The notes under the pieces: model-generated
Database searches by the model: none
What the model saw: the letters and a program-made list of their open reading frames with translations, nothing else
What the model was told of the DNA's origin: nothing
NCBI GenBank assembly: GCA_026982235.1
Contig: JALSHM010000309.1
Coordinates: 1 to 14,979 of the forward strand
From: Robiginitomaculum sp.
GTDB lineage: Bacteria; Pseudomonadota; Alphaproteobacteria; Caulobacterales; Maricaulaceae
Reading direction: 5' to 3'
Length of the DNA stretch: 14,979 nucleotides
Shown here: piece by piece, positions 1 through 7,101 of the stretch
Numbering within the stretch: the stretch's first letter is position 1
How the letters are laid out: every line of letters begins with the position of its first letter
Program-made: the position numbers and the translations under genes

Positions 1-1
1 T

Positions 2-109
2 AATTCGGCTCTCGACCTAGAATTGGCAAAAAGAAGAAAATACCCTGAATTGGGCGTGGGTCAAACTAAATCTACCTGCAATTTAGACTTTATTAACGGC
101 AAGTTTTGA
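2..109 (+). CDS. Possible C-terminal tail of a gene cut by the left edge
   Basis: Frame 2 is open from the left edge through 35 codons to a TGA at 107-109. The peptide has an ordinary protein composition, with a charged stretch (LAKRRKYPELGVG) in the middle. No family can be recognised from so short a tail. A 35-codon open stretch at a window edge is not rare by chance, so this is a suggestion only. If it is real, the gene lies in the same direction as the GGDEF genes that follow, with about 95 nt between its stop and the first of them. The alternative is that 1-204 is simply the upstream region of the first GGDEF gene. Confidence 0.3.
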   Translation, partial: NSALDLELAKRRKYPELGVGQTKSTCNLDFINGKF

Positions 110-204
110 CAGTTTTTTGACGTTGATAATTGGCAATAATTTCACAATGACTTGCTAGACAAGACGTTCGAATATGTGGGCAAGACTGTGGAAATTGGGA
201 TTTC

Positions 205-858
205 ATGAGATTACAACAAAAAGCAATTGGGTTTAGCTATGGCGACCCCGCCAACATGCTCCCTGAGCGTGAGACATTCACGCCAGAAGACAGGCAAATA
301 TTGCTTGATGAAATTAAAGCCTTAAAAAACAAAATAGCCCAACTTGAACATTCAGCCGATACCGATCCGTTAGTGCCTGTAAAAAACCGCCGCGCCTTCA
401 TTCGTGAAATTGAGCGGGCGCAAACCGTCGCCTCGCGCTATGATATTCCTTCATGTGTAATTTTCTTTGATCTCAATAAGTTTAAAGAAATCAACGATTA
501 TTATGGTCACGGCATCGGTGATGAATTGCTCATAAAAATCGGGCGATGCTTAAAAAACTCAGTGCGCGATAGTGATGTTGTCGCACGGCTTGGCGGTGAT
601 GAATTTGGGGTTATTTTGTTTCAAACCGACGAACAATTCGCCCAAACCAAAGCGGTTATATTAGCGCGGCAAATTTCTAATCAGCGTATAACCCAGCAAA
701 ACGGCGAAATTTATTTAACTGCGGCCTGGGGCACATCGCCCTGCTACCCAGAAAATTCTGTGAAAGAAATCTTGAACCGCGCTGACCGCGCCATGTACCA
801 AAACAAATATAGGCAACAGGTCGGACACGCGCATCAATCCCATCCAAATTCCGCTTAA
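205..858 (+). CDS. Short cytoplasmic diguanylate cyclase (GGDEF), first of a tandem pair
   Basis: The 217-residue product is a probable diguanylate cyclase that condenses two GTP into the second messenger c-di-GMP. It has no signal peptide or membrane segment. Residues about 28-50 form a short charged heptad-like helix (LLDEIKALKNKIAQLE), which probably serves as a dimerising coiled coil. The GGDEF domain runs from about residue 52 to 205. It starts at DTDPL, has the metal-binding FFDLNKFKEIND stretch at about 87-98, an intact GGDEF active-site loop at 130-134, and ends with the conserved NRADRAMYQNK. An RxxD product-inhibition site (RDSD, 121-124) sits exactly five residues before GGDEF. There is no recognisable sensor domain, so control may come through dimerisation or a partner protein. 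The ATG at 205 is preceded only by a weak GGGA; a second in-frame ATG lies at 256. It is paralogous to the next gene. Function is confident; the signal it responds to is unknown. Confidence 0.9.
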   Translation: MRLQQKAIGFSYGDPANMLPERETFTPEDRQILLDEIKALKNKIAQLEHSADTDPLVPVKNRRAFIREIERAQTVASRYDIPSCVIFFDLNKFKEINDYYGHGIGDELLIKIGRCLKNSVRDSDVVARLGGDEFGVILFQTDEQFAQTKAVILARQISNQRITQQNGEIYLTAAWGTSPCYPENSVKEILNRADRAMYQNKYRQQVGHAHQSHPNSA

Positions 859-940
859 AATTTGTTGACTATAAGCATTCGCAAAATTTTAACACCATTT
901 GCCTAAAGCTAGGATTATCAAAGACACGATCGGTGAAAAT

Positions 941-1552
941 ATGCCTGCAATACAAAATACAGTTCTATATGACAATAAACTGAATTCCGCGCAGACGGCC
1001 AATGATAGCACATCTGCGCACGAAAAAATAAGGCGGCTGCAAGACGAAATCAATGTTCTGAAAACGCAAATATTGCAATTAGAGCAAAAAGCAGATACGG
1101 ATCCCTTAGTGCAAATTTACAATCGCCGTGCCTTTATGCGCGAAATTGGCAGGGCACAAGTTTTGATGTCCCGTTATGATATTTTGTGCAGTGTGATTTT
1201 CTTTGATTTGAATGGCTTTAAGAAAATCAATGATAAATATGGGCACAGTATTGGTGATGATTTGCTTGTAAAAATCGGGGAAACCTTGAAATCCAATGTC
1301 CGAGATTGCGATATGGTCGCGCGCATTGGCGGCGATGAATTTGGGGTCCTCTTGTTTAAGTCTGACACCCGTGTGGCACGCGCCAAAGCCGCAAGCCTTG
1401 CCTGTCGTATTGCTGAGCAAAGCTTAGATATGGCCGGCGATCGTATTTCCGTGAGCAGTGCTTGGGGTGTCAGTCCTTGTCACCCTGAAGACACGGTGAG
1501 ACAAATCTTGCACCGCGCCGACCGCGCCATGTATGAAAATAAAACTGGCTAA
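941..1552 (+). CDS. Short cytoplasmic diguanylate cyclase (GGDEF), second of a tandem pair
   Basis: This is a 203-residue probable diguanylate cyclase, closely similar to the preceding gene throughout the catalytic domain and clearly a tandem duplicate. From the ATG at 941, the RxxD inhibitory site (RDCD) falls at residues 121-124 and GGDEF at 130-134. These are the same positions as in the neighbour, which supports this start over the longer reading from TTG at 899. A weak GGTGA precedes the ATG. The domain order is a variable N-terminus of about 25 residues, a short coiled coil (EKIRRLQDEINVLKTQILQLEQ), then the GGDEF domain to the C-terminal DRAMYENK. Active-site and I-site residues are intact, so it should make c-di-GMP under feedback control. 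The N-terminal 30 residues differ from the paralogue, so the two proteins could have different partners. The 82-nt gap to the first gene holds a TTGACT (865-870) but no convincing -10, so co-transcription is as likely as a separate promoter. Confidence 0.88.
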   Translation: MPAIQNTVLYDNKLNSAQTANDSTSAHEKIRRLQDEINVLKTQILQLEQKADTDPLVQIYNRRAFMREIGRAQVLMSRYDILCSVIFFDLNGFKKINDKYGHSIGDDLLVKIGETLKSNVRDCDMVARIGGDEFGVLLFKSDTRVARAKAASLACRIAEQSLDMAGDRISVSSAWGVSPCHPEDTVRQILHRADRAMYENKTG

Positions 1553-1583
1553 GTAATATAGGTAGAACGCTCTAAGAGAACTC

Positions 1584-1611
1584 TGGTCAAATTATGGAAA
1601 TATGCTATCCT
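1584..1611 (+). promoter_or_regulatory. Candidate promoter for the YceI lipoprotein gene
   Basis: TGGTCA at 1584-1589 and TATCCT at 1606-1611 are separated by 16 nt. The -10 is preceded by TGC, giving an extended -10 shape. A start about 7 nt downstream would leave a leader of roughly 17 nt carrying the AGGGAG ribosome site at 1622-1627. This was recognised by eye only. Confidence 0.3.
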
Positions 1612-1634
1612 AGGTAAAATTAGGGAGAAATTTC

Positions 1635-2276
1635 ATGCGTGTTTTTATTTTTATGCTTATCAATCTAGGGCTGGCATTTGGACTTGGGGCATGTGCGCCT
1701 AAAACCCCAGACACAAAACCAGCGCCGCCAGCATCTGAGAATGCCAATGCGGCCAAAACGTGGAAACTCGACGGCGCACAATCCTCTCTTGAATTTATCA
1801 GTGTCAAAAATGGGGCAATTATAGAAACCCATAGTTTTACCAATCTCAGCGGTGCGGTACTTGCGGACGGCGGCGCGGTCGTCTTGATTAAGCTTGACAG
1901 TGTGCAAACCAATATCGACATACGCAATGAGCGCATGAAAAAATATTTATTCGAAACGGATAAACTACAAAATATTATGGTGAAGACGCAAATCAATTTA
2001 TCAAAGTTGTCTGCATTGCCTATGGGTCATCGCGCGGAAATGGACATTCCCGTGACCATTAGCATGCACGGTAAAACCGATACAATAGACGTGCCTATGA
2101 TCATCACACACCTAAGTGAAAACACCGTCGTGGTTGATAGCCGCTCGCCTGTTATCTTGGATGCGGATACATTTGGCTATGGTCCGGGTATTGATAAATT
2201 GCAAGAATTGGCCAAGCTTAACAGCATTGCCCATGACATACCTGTCATGTTTTCTTTGGTATTTGCGCAAGAGTAA
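1635..2276 (+). CDS. YceI-family lipoprotein
   Basis: This 213-residue protein has a lipoprotein signal peptide ending in the lipobox LGAC, with the lipidated cysteine at residue 20. A Pro/Ala/Asn-rich linker to about residue 40 leads into a YceI-like domain (about 43-211). Family hallmarks are the opening WKLDGAQSSLEFISVKNG, the core SVQTNIDIRNERM (89-101) followed by LFET, and the late DTFGYGPGIDKLQELAKLN region. YceI proteins form a lipocalin-like barrel that binds polyisoprenoid or other amphiphilic lipids in the periplasm. The actual ligand here cannot be told. Residue +2 after the cysteine is Ala, not Asp, so by the E. coli Lol rule it would go to the outer membrane. A strong AGGGAG at 1622-1627 fixes the start. 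The 3' end overlaps the convergent btuD gene by 32 nt. Confidence 0.87.
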   Translation: MRVFIFMLINLGLAFGLGACAPKTPDTKPAPPASENANAAKTWKLDGAQSSLEFISVKNGAIIETHSFTNLSGAVLADGGAVVLIKLDSVQTNIDIRNERMKKYLFETDKLQNIMVKTQINLSKLSALPMGHRAEMDIPVTISMHGKTDTIDVPMIITHLSENTVVVDSRSPVILDADTFGYGPGIDKLQELAKLNSIAHDIPVMFSLVFAQE

Positions 2277-3006
2277 ATTGACCAGCTTGCTCTGTTACCC
2301 GAAACACTTCGGCAAGAATATTTGCGCCCAGGGCTTGGCTTGCTATCGCATCCGCCTTGAGCTTGCCAGCATCTAACACCAAAATCCGGTCGCAATATTG
2401 TTTGGCAAGGGATAAATCGTGCAGGCTGACAATAACGATTTTGCCGTCTTGGGCCACGCCCCTTAAAGACTGCATGATAGAAATCTGGTAAAAGGGGTCA
2501 AGGGAGGCGGTCGGCTCATCTGCCAATAATATATCCGCATCCACAGCCAAAGCCCGCGCCAGTAATACCCGCGCTTGTTCACCGCCGCTTAAGGTATCAA
2601 AGCGCCTGTCTTGTAAGTCTGCGCAATGCGCCGATGCCAATGCAGCATCTATGGCCACCACATCATCTGCGCTTAAACGACCCAATCGCCCCCGGTAAGG
2701 TGCCCGGCCAAGGGCGACCAATGCACGCACGGATAATGCCCATGCCGCATTGCGGTCTTGGGCAAGCCACGCAATGTGTTTGGCGCGGGATTGTGGACTG
2801 AATGCGACACAGTCTTGCCCGGCCAATATGACCCGCCCTCTATCTGGATTGATTACGCCCGCGATTGTTTTCAACAAGCAAGACTTACCAGAGCCATTCG
2901 GCCCAACCAAAGCAATGAGTTCGCCCGGCTTTGCCGCCATATTTATATCGTGCAAAACTTGAACCTTGCCATAGCCTGCGCTGAGATTTTCTATCTGTAA
3001 ACTCAT
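2245..3006 (-). CDS. btuD: Vitamin B12 ABC transporter ATPase
   Basis: This 253-residue ABC ATPase powers import of cobalamin from the periplasm. It would sit as a dimer on the cytoplasmic face of the BtuC-like permease. Visible motifs are Walker A GPNGSGKS (35-42), the Q-loop Gln in AWLAQD (about 83), signature LSGGEQ (139-144), Walker B ILLADEP (159-165), D-loop SLD (168-170) and the switch His in SLHD (196). Length and motif spacing fit the FhuC/BtuD iron-B12 family. I chose the ATG at 3006 because its ATGA overlaps the btuC stop by 4 nt, a classic coupling arrangement. An upstream ATG at 3033 would give nine extra non-conserved residues. The role in B12 rather than iron-siderophore uptake rests on the riboswitch that heads the operon. 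The 3' end overlaps the YceI gene tail-to-tail by 32 nt. Confidence 0.92.
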   Translation of the reverse strand: MSLQIENLSAGYGKVQVLHDINMAAKPGELIALVGPNGSGKSCLLKTIAGVINPDRGRVILAGQDCVAFSPQSRAKHIAWLAQDRNAAWALSVRALVALGRAPYRGRLGRLSADDVVAIDAALASAHCADLQDRRFDTLSGGEQARVLLARALAVDADILLADEPTASLDPFYQISIMQSLRGVAQDGKIVIVSLHDLSLAKQYCDRILVLDAGKLKADAIASQALGANILAEVFRVTEQAGQFTLAQIPKKT

Positions 3007-3965
3007 GACCGCCCCGCCTTGAACGCCAGCCAAATAAAGAATGGCGCCCCGATAAGCGCAGAAAGAATGCCCAAATAAAGCACTGTACCATTCGTGGAAA
3101 TCACCCGTGTCCCACTATCCGCCAGCACTAAAAAACCTGCGCCGCCGAGCGCCGAAACGGGTATAAGCTTGGCCGGGTCTGCACCAAATAAAAACCGTAA
3201 AATATGGGGCACAAACAGGCCGACAAACCCAATAGCCCCAGCCACTGCCACGCCTGCACCAACACATAGAGCCACCCCCACAACTAAGAGCAAACGCACC
3301 CGTCCCAAAGATACGCCCAAACTTTTTGCCGTGTCTTCCCCAAGGCTCAGTGTGCGCAAATCAGACCCTGTCAACACCAAACATATTAGCCCCCCTAACG
3401 TCAAAGCCCCGCACAATACAGCCGCATCGAAATTAGCATTTCGCAAACTACCCATCAGCCAATAAACAATTTCCGATAACGCCCACGGATTGGGCGCAAA
3501 ATTCATCAGCAAGCCCGTCAGTGCCGTGGCGAGTGAACCAATGCCGACACCTGCCAATATTAACACAGTGGCACTTTGCCGCCGCCCGGCCATAGCCAAT
3601 AACAAGGCCGCACCCGTGCCAGCCCCCATAAGTGCGGCGGGCGTCACCCAGTTTTGATGCCCAAAATACAAAGCCAACACCGCACCAAATGCCGCCGCGC
3701 TGGAAAAGCCAAGAATGCCAGGATCGGCCAGAGGATTGCGGGTATAGCCCTGCAAAGCCGCACCGCTCGCCCCTAGCCCGGCGCCAATACATAGTGCAAG
3801 CGCCGTGCGTGGGGCGCGCAAGTCTTGCATAATGGTGATGTGAATATCATCACCGCGACCAAACAATGCCGGCAAAAGATCGCCCAAGGGAATATGTAAG
3901 GCTCCAATACTCAGAGACAATAAAGCGGCCAGCACGCAGAACACTATCAATAAAGCCAGTCGCAC
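3003..3965 (-). CDS. btuC: Vitamin B12 ABC transporter permease (FecCD family)
   Basis: This 320-residue inner-membrane permease of the FecCD/BtuC family would form the dimeric channel for cobalamin import. It is hydrophobic throughout, with about nine or ten membrane segments. Family signatures are RAPRTALALCIGAGLGASG followed by LQGYTRNPLADPGILG near residues 50-87, and GFVGLFVPHILRFLFGAD near 240-257, the region that contacts the ATPase. Near the C-terminus it carries the usual G(A)PFFIWL ending. The start is GTG at 3965, which overlaps the btuF stop by one base (TAGTG), so translation is probably coupled. Its own stop overlaps the btuD start (ATGA). Substrate assignment comes from operon context with the riboswitch and the TonB-dependent receptor; the fold alone does not separate B12 from haem or siderophore permeases. 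Confidence 0.9.
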   Translation of the reverse strand: MRLALLIVFCVLAALLSLSIGALHIPLGDLLPALFGRGDDIHITIMQDLRAPRTALALCIGAGLGASGAALQGYTRNPLADPGILGFSSAAAFGAVLALYFGHQNWVTPAALMGAGTGAALLLAMAGRRQSATVLILAGVGIGSLATALTGLLMNFAPNPWALSEIVYWLMGSLRNANFDAAVLCGALTLGGLICLVLTGSDLRTLSLGEDTAKSLGVSLGRVRLLLVVGVALCVGAGVAVAGAIGFVGLFVPHILRFLFGADPAKLIPVSALGGAGFLVLADSGTRVISTNGTVLYLGILSALIGAPFFIWLAFKAGRS

Positions 3966-4783
3966 TAGTTCAGTTCCTCAATAGCGGTTTTAATGATATG
4001 CGTGGCCTCGTAAAGCCCTGGCCCTGCACATGGCCATAATTTCCCCGGCACATTGACGCGCGGGATAGCGTTTATCTTATCTTGCAGAACTTTATTGCGC
4101 AAGCCCGCTTGGTTGACGGACGCATAGCCATCTTTGAAAAACGATGTGACGATGAGGTCTGGTTTTAGTGCTACCAAGCTTTCTATGCTCGGTGTGTGCC
4201 AGCCGGGTGTGGTGATGATATTAACACCGCCCGCCGCACGAATAGATGCGTCAACATATGTCCCAGGTCCCGCCGTCCCGCCCGATGCGCTAAGGTAAAG
4301 CACATTTGGTTTATTGGTTTTTGCATCAGCAGCATTTTGTAAAGTGAAAAAATCTATCTGTGCTTGTTGTTCATGCACATCTGGTGCATTGAGTGCCCCA
4401 CGCAAAAGTGCATAGTTTTTCCAAACATTTTCAAAATCCTCCCCCCAATCTAGGTTCACATAATTTATGCCGCGCTTATCAAGCAGTGGCTTTGCCGCCG
4501 TGCCCTCGCCGGGACCAAAAACGACCAAGGTCGGGTTTAATGCCAGCAAAGTTTCAATATCATCACGGGCTTTTGGTTTATGCTTAAAACGCGCCGGAGC
4601 CGTAGAAAGCTTATCCCCAGATTGCCATGATAAAGCCGAGATATTGTCTTCAGATAACATCGACAAAACATAGCCATCACCACAAAGAGACGTGGACACA
4701 ACGCGCCTTGTCGCCGTGTCCTCTATTTTGTCTGCGCCGCAAGCGACAAGCAGACAACTAAAAATCAGCGCGAATGCCCGCAT
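3965..4783 (-). CDS. btuF: Cobalamin-binding lipoprotein (BtuF-like)
   Basis: This 272-residue class III (iron/B12-type) substrate-binding protein would deliver cobalamin to the BtuCD transporter. The N-terminus is a short lipoprotein signal (MRAFALIFSCLLVAC), with lipobox LVAC and the modified cysteine at residue 15. Two alpha/beta lobes follow: RRVVSTSLCGDGYVLSML opens the N-lobe, IETLLALNPTLVVFGPGEG (about 77-94) is typical of the family, and IESLVALKPDLIVTSFF (about 200-216) is the matching stretch in the C-lobe. The ATG at 4783 is preceded by GGGGG and gives a clean lipoprotein signal. In-frame ATGs at 4807 and 4849 would bury that signal behind a charged extension and are rejected. The gene overlaps the end of btuB by 26 nt. 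Known BtuF of E. coli is soluble, whereas this one is lipid-anchored. Haem or siderophore binding is the alternative, less likely given the riboswitch. Confidence 0.86.
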   Translation of the reverse strand: MRAFALIFSCLLVACGADKIEDTATRRVVSTSLCGDGYVLSMLSEDNISALSWQSGDKLSTAPARFKHKPKARDDIETLLALNPTLVVFGPGEGTAAKPLLDKRGINYVNLDWGEDFENVWKNYALLRGALNAPDVHEQQAQIDFFTLQNAADAKTNKPNVLYLSASGGTAGPGTYVDASIRAAGGVNIITTPGWHTPSIESLVALKPDLIVTSFFKDGYASVNQAGLRNKVLQDKINAIPRVNVPGKLWPCAGPGLYEATHIIKTAIEELN

Positions 4784-6686
4784 AGACCCCCCTGGCTTGT
4801 GACGCATATCCGACCACTTCTTGGTAGTCCGCGTCCAGCAGGTTTTCACCGCGCACAGACAGTGTCACAACATCATTCAGCCGATACCCTATATTGAGAC
4901 CGACTAAAGTAAAAGCCTTTAACTCAACCCGGCTAAATGTAGAAAAATCTGTATCAATCTGGCTTCCATTATGATCGGCGGAAAGGGTTAGGCTAAGAGC
5001 CTCCATAGGTGTCCATGTAGCGGTGGCACTGGCCAAAAATTTCGGTCTGCGTAATTCGCGGATACCATTTTCTTTGGCGTCCAAAAAAGTCGCCGACGCC
5101 CGCACATCAAACGCATCCCCGAGCGAACCGCGTGCAGCCAACTCAACCCCTTCGCGCTTGCTCTGAGTGGTGCGGTTGCGGGCTGTGGAGGGGAAAACAC
5201 CAAAATCGGTGAATATTTCATTCTTCAAATCAGATCTAAAATAATCAACACTAAAATTCCAATCACCCAATTCTTGGTCATAGCCAAGATTATAACCCAA
5301 TGATGTTTCCGGTGTCAGGTCAGGATTGCCTACGAAAAACGCCGGGAAGAAACCAAACAATTCCGTCATGCTTGGGTTTTTCACACCCGTTCCGACCGAA
5401 GCCCGCACACGCCCCCCAAAATCTTCAAAGGCATAGCCCGCACCAACCCGCCATGTTTGACTATCGTCAAATCTATCATTGAAATCCGCCCGCGCTGATG
5501 CGCTGAGTGTGATGGCGTTTTGGCTAAAACGGTAATCCGCAGCTAGGGCATGGTTTTGGATGCTTTGGCTTTGATTTTGGCCCGCACCCACGCCGCCAAA
5601 ATTGGAAAATTCTTCTTTCTCGGTTTCCCCGAGCAGGGTCAAGGTATGCACATCCCAAGTTTTCTCCGCTGCCCAATTAAGCTGTGTACGCTTACCTGTC
5701 GTATCGTTAGGGAAGCTCGTCCCAACCGTGTTTTGTTTGGTGTCGGCCACACTCAGATTAATCAGGTTCTCAAACCCGGCCACATCAAACCGCACCGATA
5801 TACGTCCTGTTTGTGTGTCGGTTTGGGTTTCAGATAAGGTATTATCTAGCCGTCCGTTAAAATCCGTGTCGGCATCAAATTCAGAAACCGCGTGAGTATT
5901 GGAATATTTTGCACTCAGCGTTAAGCCGCCGATTTCTACATTGTTAAGCCCCACATTTAGTGCGCGGCTATCCGATCCGTCCTTTTCGCCATTATTGCCC
6001 GAAACATCATAACCGTCCGTGCGAAATACATTGCCGTTAATGGACAGCGCCGCGCCTTTAATGGGAACCACCGCAGACACTTGGCCTTCGAACGTATTGA
6101 AGCTGCCGCCCCTAACGGACAGTTTATAACTTTCATTTGTTGCGCCCGCCCGCGTGATAATATTGACCACGCCGCCAATCGCATCGCTGCCCCAAAGTGC
6201 GGATTGCTCCCCGCGCAGAACCTCTATGCGAACAACATCTTCGCTACGCAATGCGCCAAAATCAAATTCGCCTGTGTTGGGATTGGATACTTCCACCCCG
6301 TCCACAAGCACCAAAACATGATTACCTTCCGAGCCACGCAAACGAAGTTGCGTTAAACTACCCGCAGGGCCAGAACGGTTGATTGAGGCGCCCGGAACAG
6401 TGCGCAAAAGGTCGGCGATATAGGCATTGCCGCGTGCCTTAATCTCCGCCGTATTTATCAGAGTATTGGGGCTCGTGACCTCATTACGATTAGACGGGGA
6501 AACTCGGCGGCCAATTGCGATGACTTCATCAGAACTGGGGCAGGACATGTCCGCATCTATGTCACCATCAACCGGAACATTACAAGAAGAATTTCCCGTA
6601 TATTGTATTTGCCCATATGCTTGGCTAGTAAAAATCGGGCTGACATATACTGCGATAACCGCAGCAGATAAAAATAAGCGTTTCAT
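4758..6686 (-). CDS. btuB: TonB-dependent vitamin B12 outer-membrane receptor
   Basis: This 642-residue outer-membrane receptor imports corrinoids using TonB energy. It has a signal peptide (about 1-25, ending near QAYG) and an unusual linker of about 28 residues with two cysteines (35 and 49). A TonB box-like DEVIAIGRR follows at 53-61, then a plug domain (about 70-180). The plug shows LLRTVPGASI, LRLRGSEGNHVLVLVDGVEV and the strongly conserved IEVLRGEQSALWGSDAIGGVVNIIT. A 22-strand-type barrel occupies the rest and ends in Phe (IRADF), as expected for BAM-dependent insertion. Length is close to E. coli BtuB. The ATG at 6686 has GGAG five bases upstream (6692-6695). The gene is first in the operon directly behind a cobalamin riboswitch, which makes B12 or a related corrinoid the probable substrate. 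Confidence 0.93.
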   Translation of the reverse strand: MKRLFLSAAVIAVYVSPIFTSQAYGQIQYTGNSSCNVPVDGDIDADMSCPSSDEVIAIGRRVSPSNRNEVTSPNTLINTAEIKARGNAYIADLLRTVPGASINRSGPAGSLTQLRLRGSEGNHVLVLVDGVEVSNPNTGEFDFGALRSEDVVRIEVLRGEQSALWGSDAIGGVVNIITRAGATNESYKLSVRGGSFNTFEGQVSAVVPIKGAALSINGNVFRTDGYDVSGNNGEKDGSDSRALNVGLNNVEIGGLTLSAKYSNTHAVSEFDADTDFNGRLDNTLSETQTDTQTGRISVRFDVAGFENLINLSVADTKQNTVGTSFPNDTTGKRTQLNWAAEKTWDVHTLTLLGETEKEEFSNFGGVGAGQNQSQSIQNHALAADYRFSQNAITLSASARADFNDRFDDSQTWRVGAGYAFEDFGGRVRASVGTGVKNPSMTELFGFFPAFFVGNPDLTPETSLGYNLGYDQELGDWNFSVDYFRSDLKNEIFTDFGVFPSTARNRTTQSKREGVELAARGSLGDAFDVRASATFLDAKENGIRELRRPKFLASATATWTPMEALSLTLSADHNGSQIDTDFSTFSRVELKAFTLVGLNIGYRLNDVVTLSVRGENLLDADYQEVVGYASQARGVYAGIRADF

Positions 6687-6702
6687 AACGACTCCAAAAT
6701 AT

Positions 6703-6723
6703 GCGCAGCCCTTATGGCCACGC
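6703..6723 (-). terminator. Hairpin in the btuB leader, possible expression platform
   Basis: On the minus strand an 8-bp stem (6723-6716 with 6710-6703, including two G-U pairs) encloses a 5-nt loop. It is followed at once by AUAUUUU and then the btuB ribosome site. Placed between the riboswitch and the start codon, it could act as a weak terminator or hold back ribosome entry. The U-tract is short, so its role is uncertain. The pairing was done by eye. Confidence 0.35.
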
Positions 6724-6804
6724 GGGTTTCAAATTGTCGTCATGGGAACCCATCTAAGGGTATTTCCTGCTCTTTGCTATTCCCGGCAAATCTGCGCTGG
6801 CGAC

Positions 6805-6990
6805 TTTGTTGGCAGGTCTTCTGACTTACGGCTCTGATGAGATACACACCTTCCCGCACTTTTTTGCAATGGTTCTTGCGTGCAGTGGTTTTTGCGCATC
6901 TCTCGCCGCTTACAGCTGCGGGTACAGTCCCGGATTTACACCGGATTCCCTTAACCAACAGGCGCAACATATCCCTATCCGGTGCACGGT
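6805..6990 (-). ncRNA. Cobalamin (adenosylcobalamin-type) riboswitch
   Basis: Read on the minus strand, this leader carries the hallmark blocks of the cobalamin riboswitch in order. The core at 6950-6910 has GGGAATCCGGTG, AATCCGGGACTGT, then CCCGCAGCTGTAA. A GCGGGAAGG element lies near 6858-6850. The B12 box, AAGTCAGAAGACCTGCC, is at 6827-6811. A closing 5-bp stem can form between 6959-6955 (GUUGG) and 6812-6808 (CCAAC). The aptamer lies about 120 nt upstream of the btuB start. It would bind cobalamin and reduce expression of the btuBFCD operon when the vitamin is plentiful. The 5' boundary is approximate. Family identity is firm; the preferred corrinoid form cannot be decided by eye. Confidence 0.95.
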
Positions 6991-7034
6991 CAAGAATTTT
7001 ATTGATACAGGCGGACGCCTACGCCACATTTATC

Positions 7035-7054
7035 ATTTAATGGAATGATTAAAT
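7035..7054. repeat. 7-bp inverted repeat upstream of the btuB riboswitch
   Basis: ATTTAAT (7035-7041) and ATTAAAT (7048-7054) form a perfect inverted repeat around a 6-nt centre. It lies in the A/T-rich stretch just upstream of the riboswitch, where the btuB operon promoter is expected. It could be an operator or simply promoter A/T richness. I could not place a convincing -35/-10 pair around it. Confidence 0.35.
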
Positions 7055-7101
7055 TAGGTAGTACACTCATAAACTCAGGCCGTAATGGAAAGAAAATCGT
7101 C

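Noticed and set aside
106..130. TTGACA (106-111) with GATAAT (125-130) as a promoter for the first GGDEF gene
   Set aside because: The spacer is only 13 nt, and neighbouring hexamers (TTGACG at 117, AATAAT at 135) also give wrong spacing, so no pair is convincing.
899..940. TTG start for the second GGDEF gene
   Set aside because: The ATG at 941 puts the GGDEF and I-site motifs at exactly the same residues as in the paralogue; the 14 extra residues have no counterpart.
1565..1583. GAAC-type repeats near 1565-1583 as a second LexA box
   Set aside because: The two GAAC half-sites are separated by 9 nt, not the required 7, so the match is by chance.
3007..3033. Longer btuD start at 3033
   Set aside because: The ATG at 3006 overlaps the btuC stop as ATGA and begins at the normal N-terminus of the family.
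6427..6837. A 136-codon plus-strand open frame across the btuB start and riboswitch
   Set aside because: It is antisense to the btuB signal peptide and plug region and runs into the conserved riboswitch; no protein family is recognisable.
7009..7020. Near-palindrome AGGCG-GA-CGCCT as a terminator or operator
   Set aside because: The loop is only 2 nt, with no T-run on either strand; it most likely belongs to the 5' leader of the riboswitch transcript.
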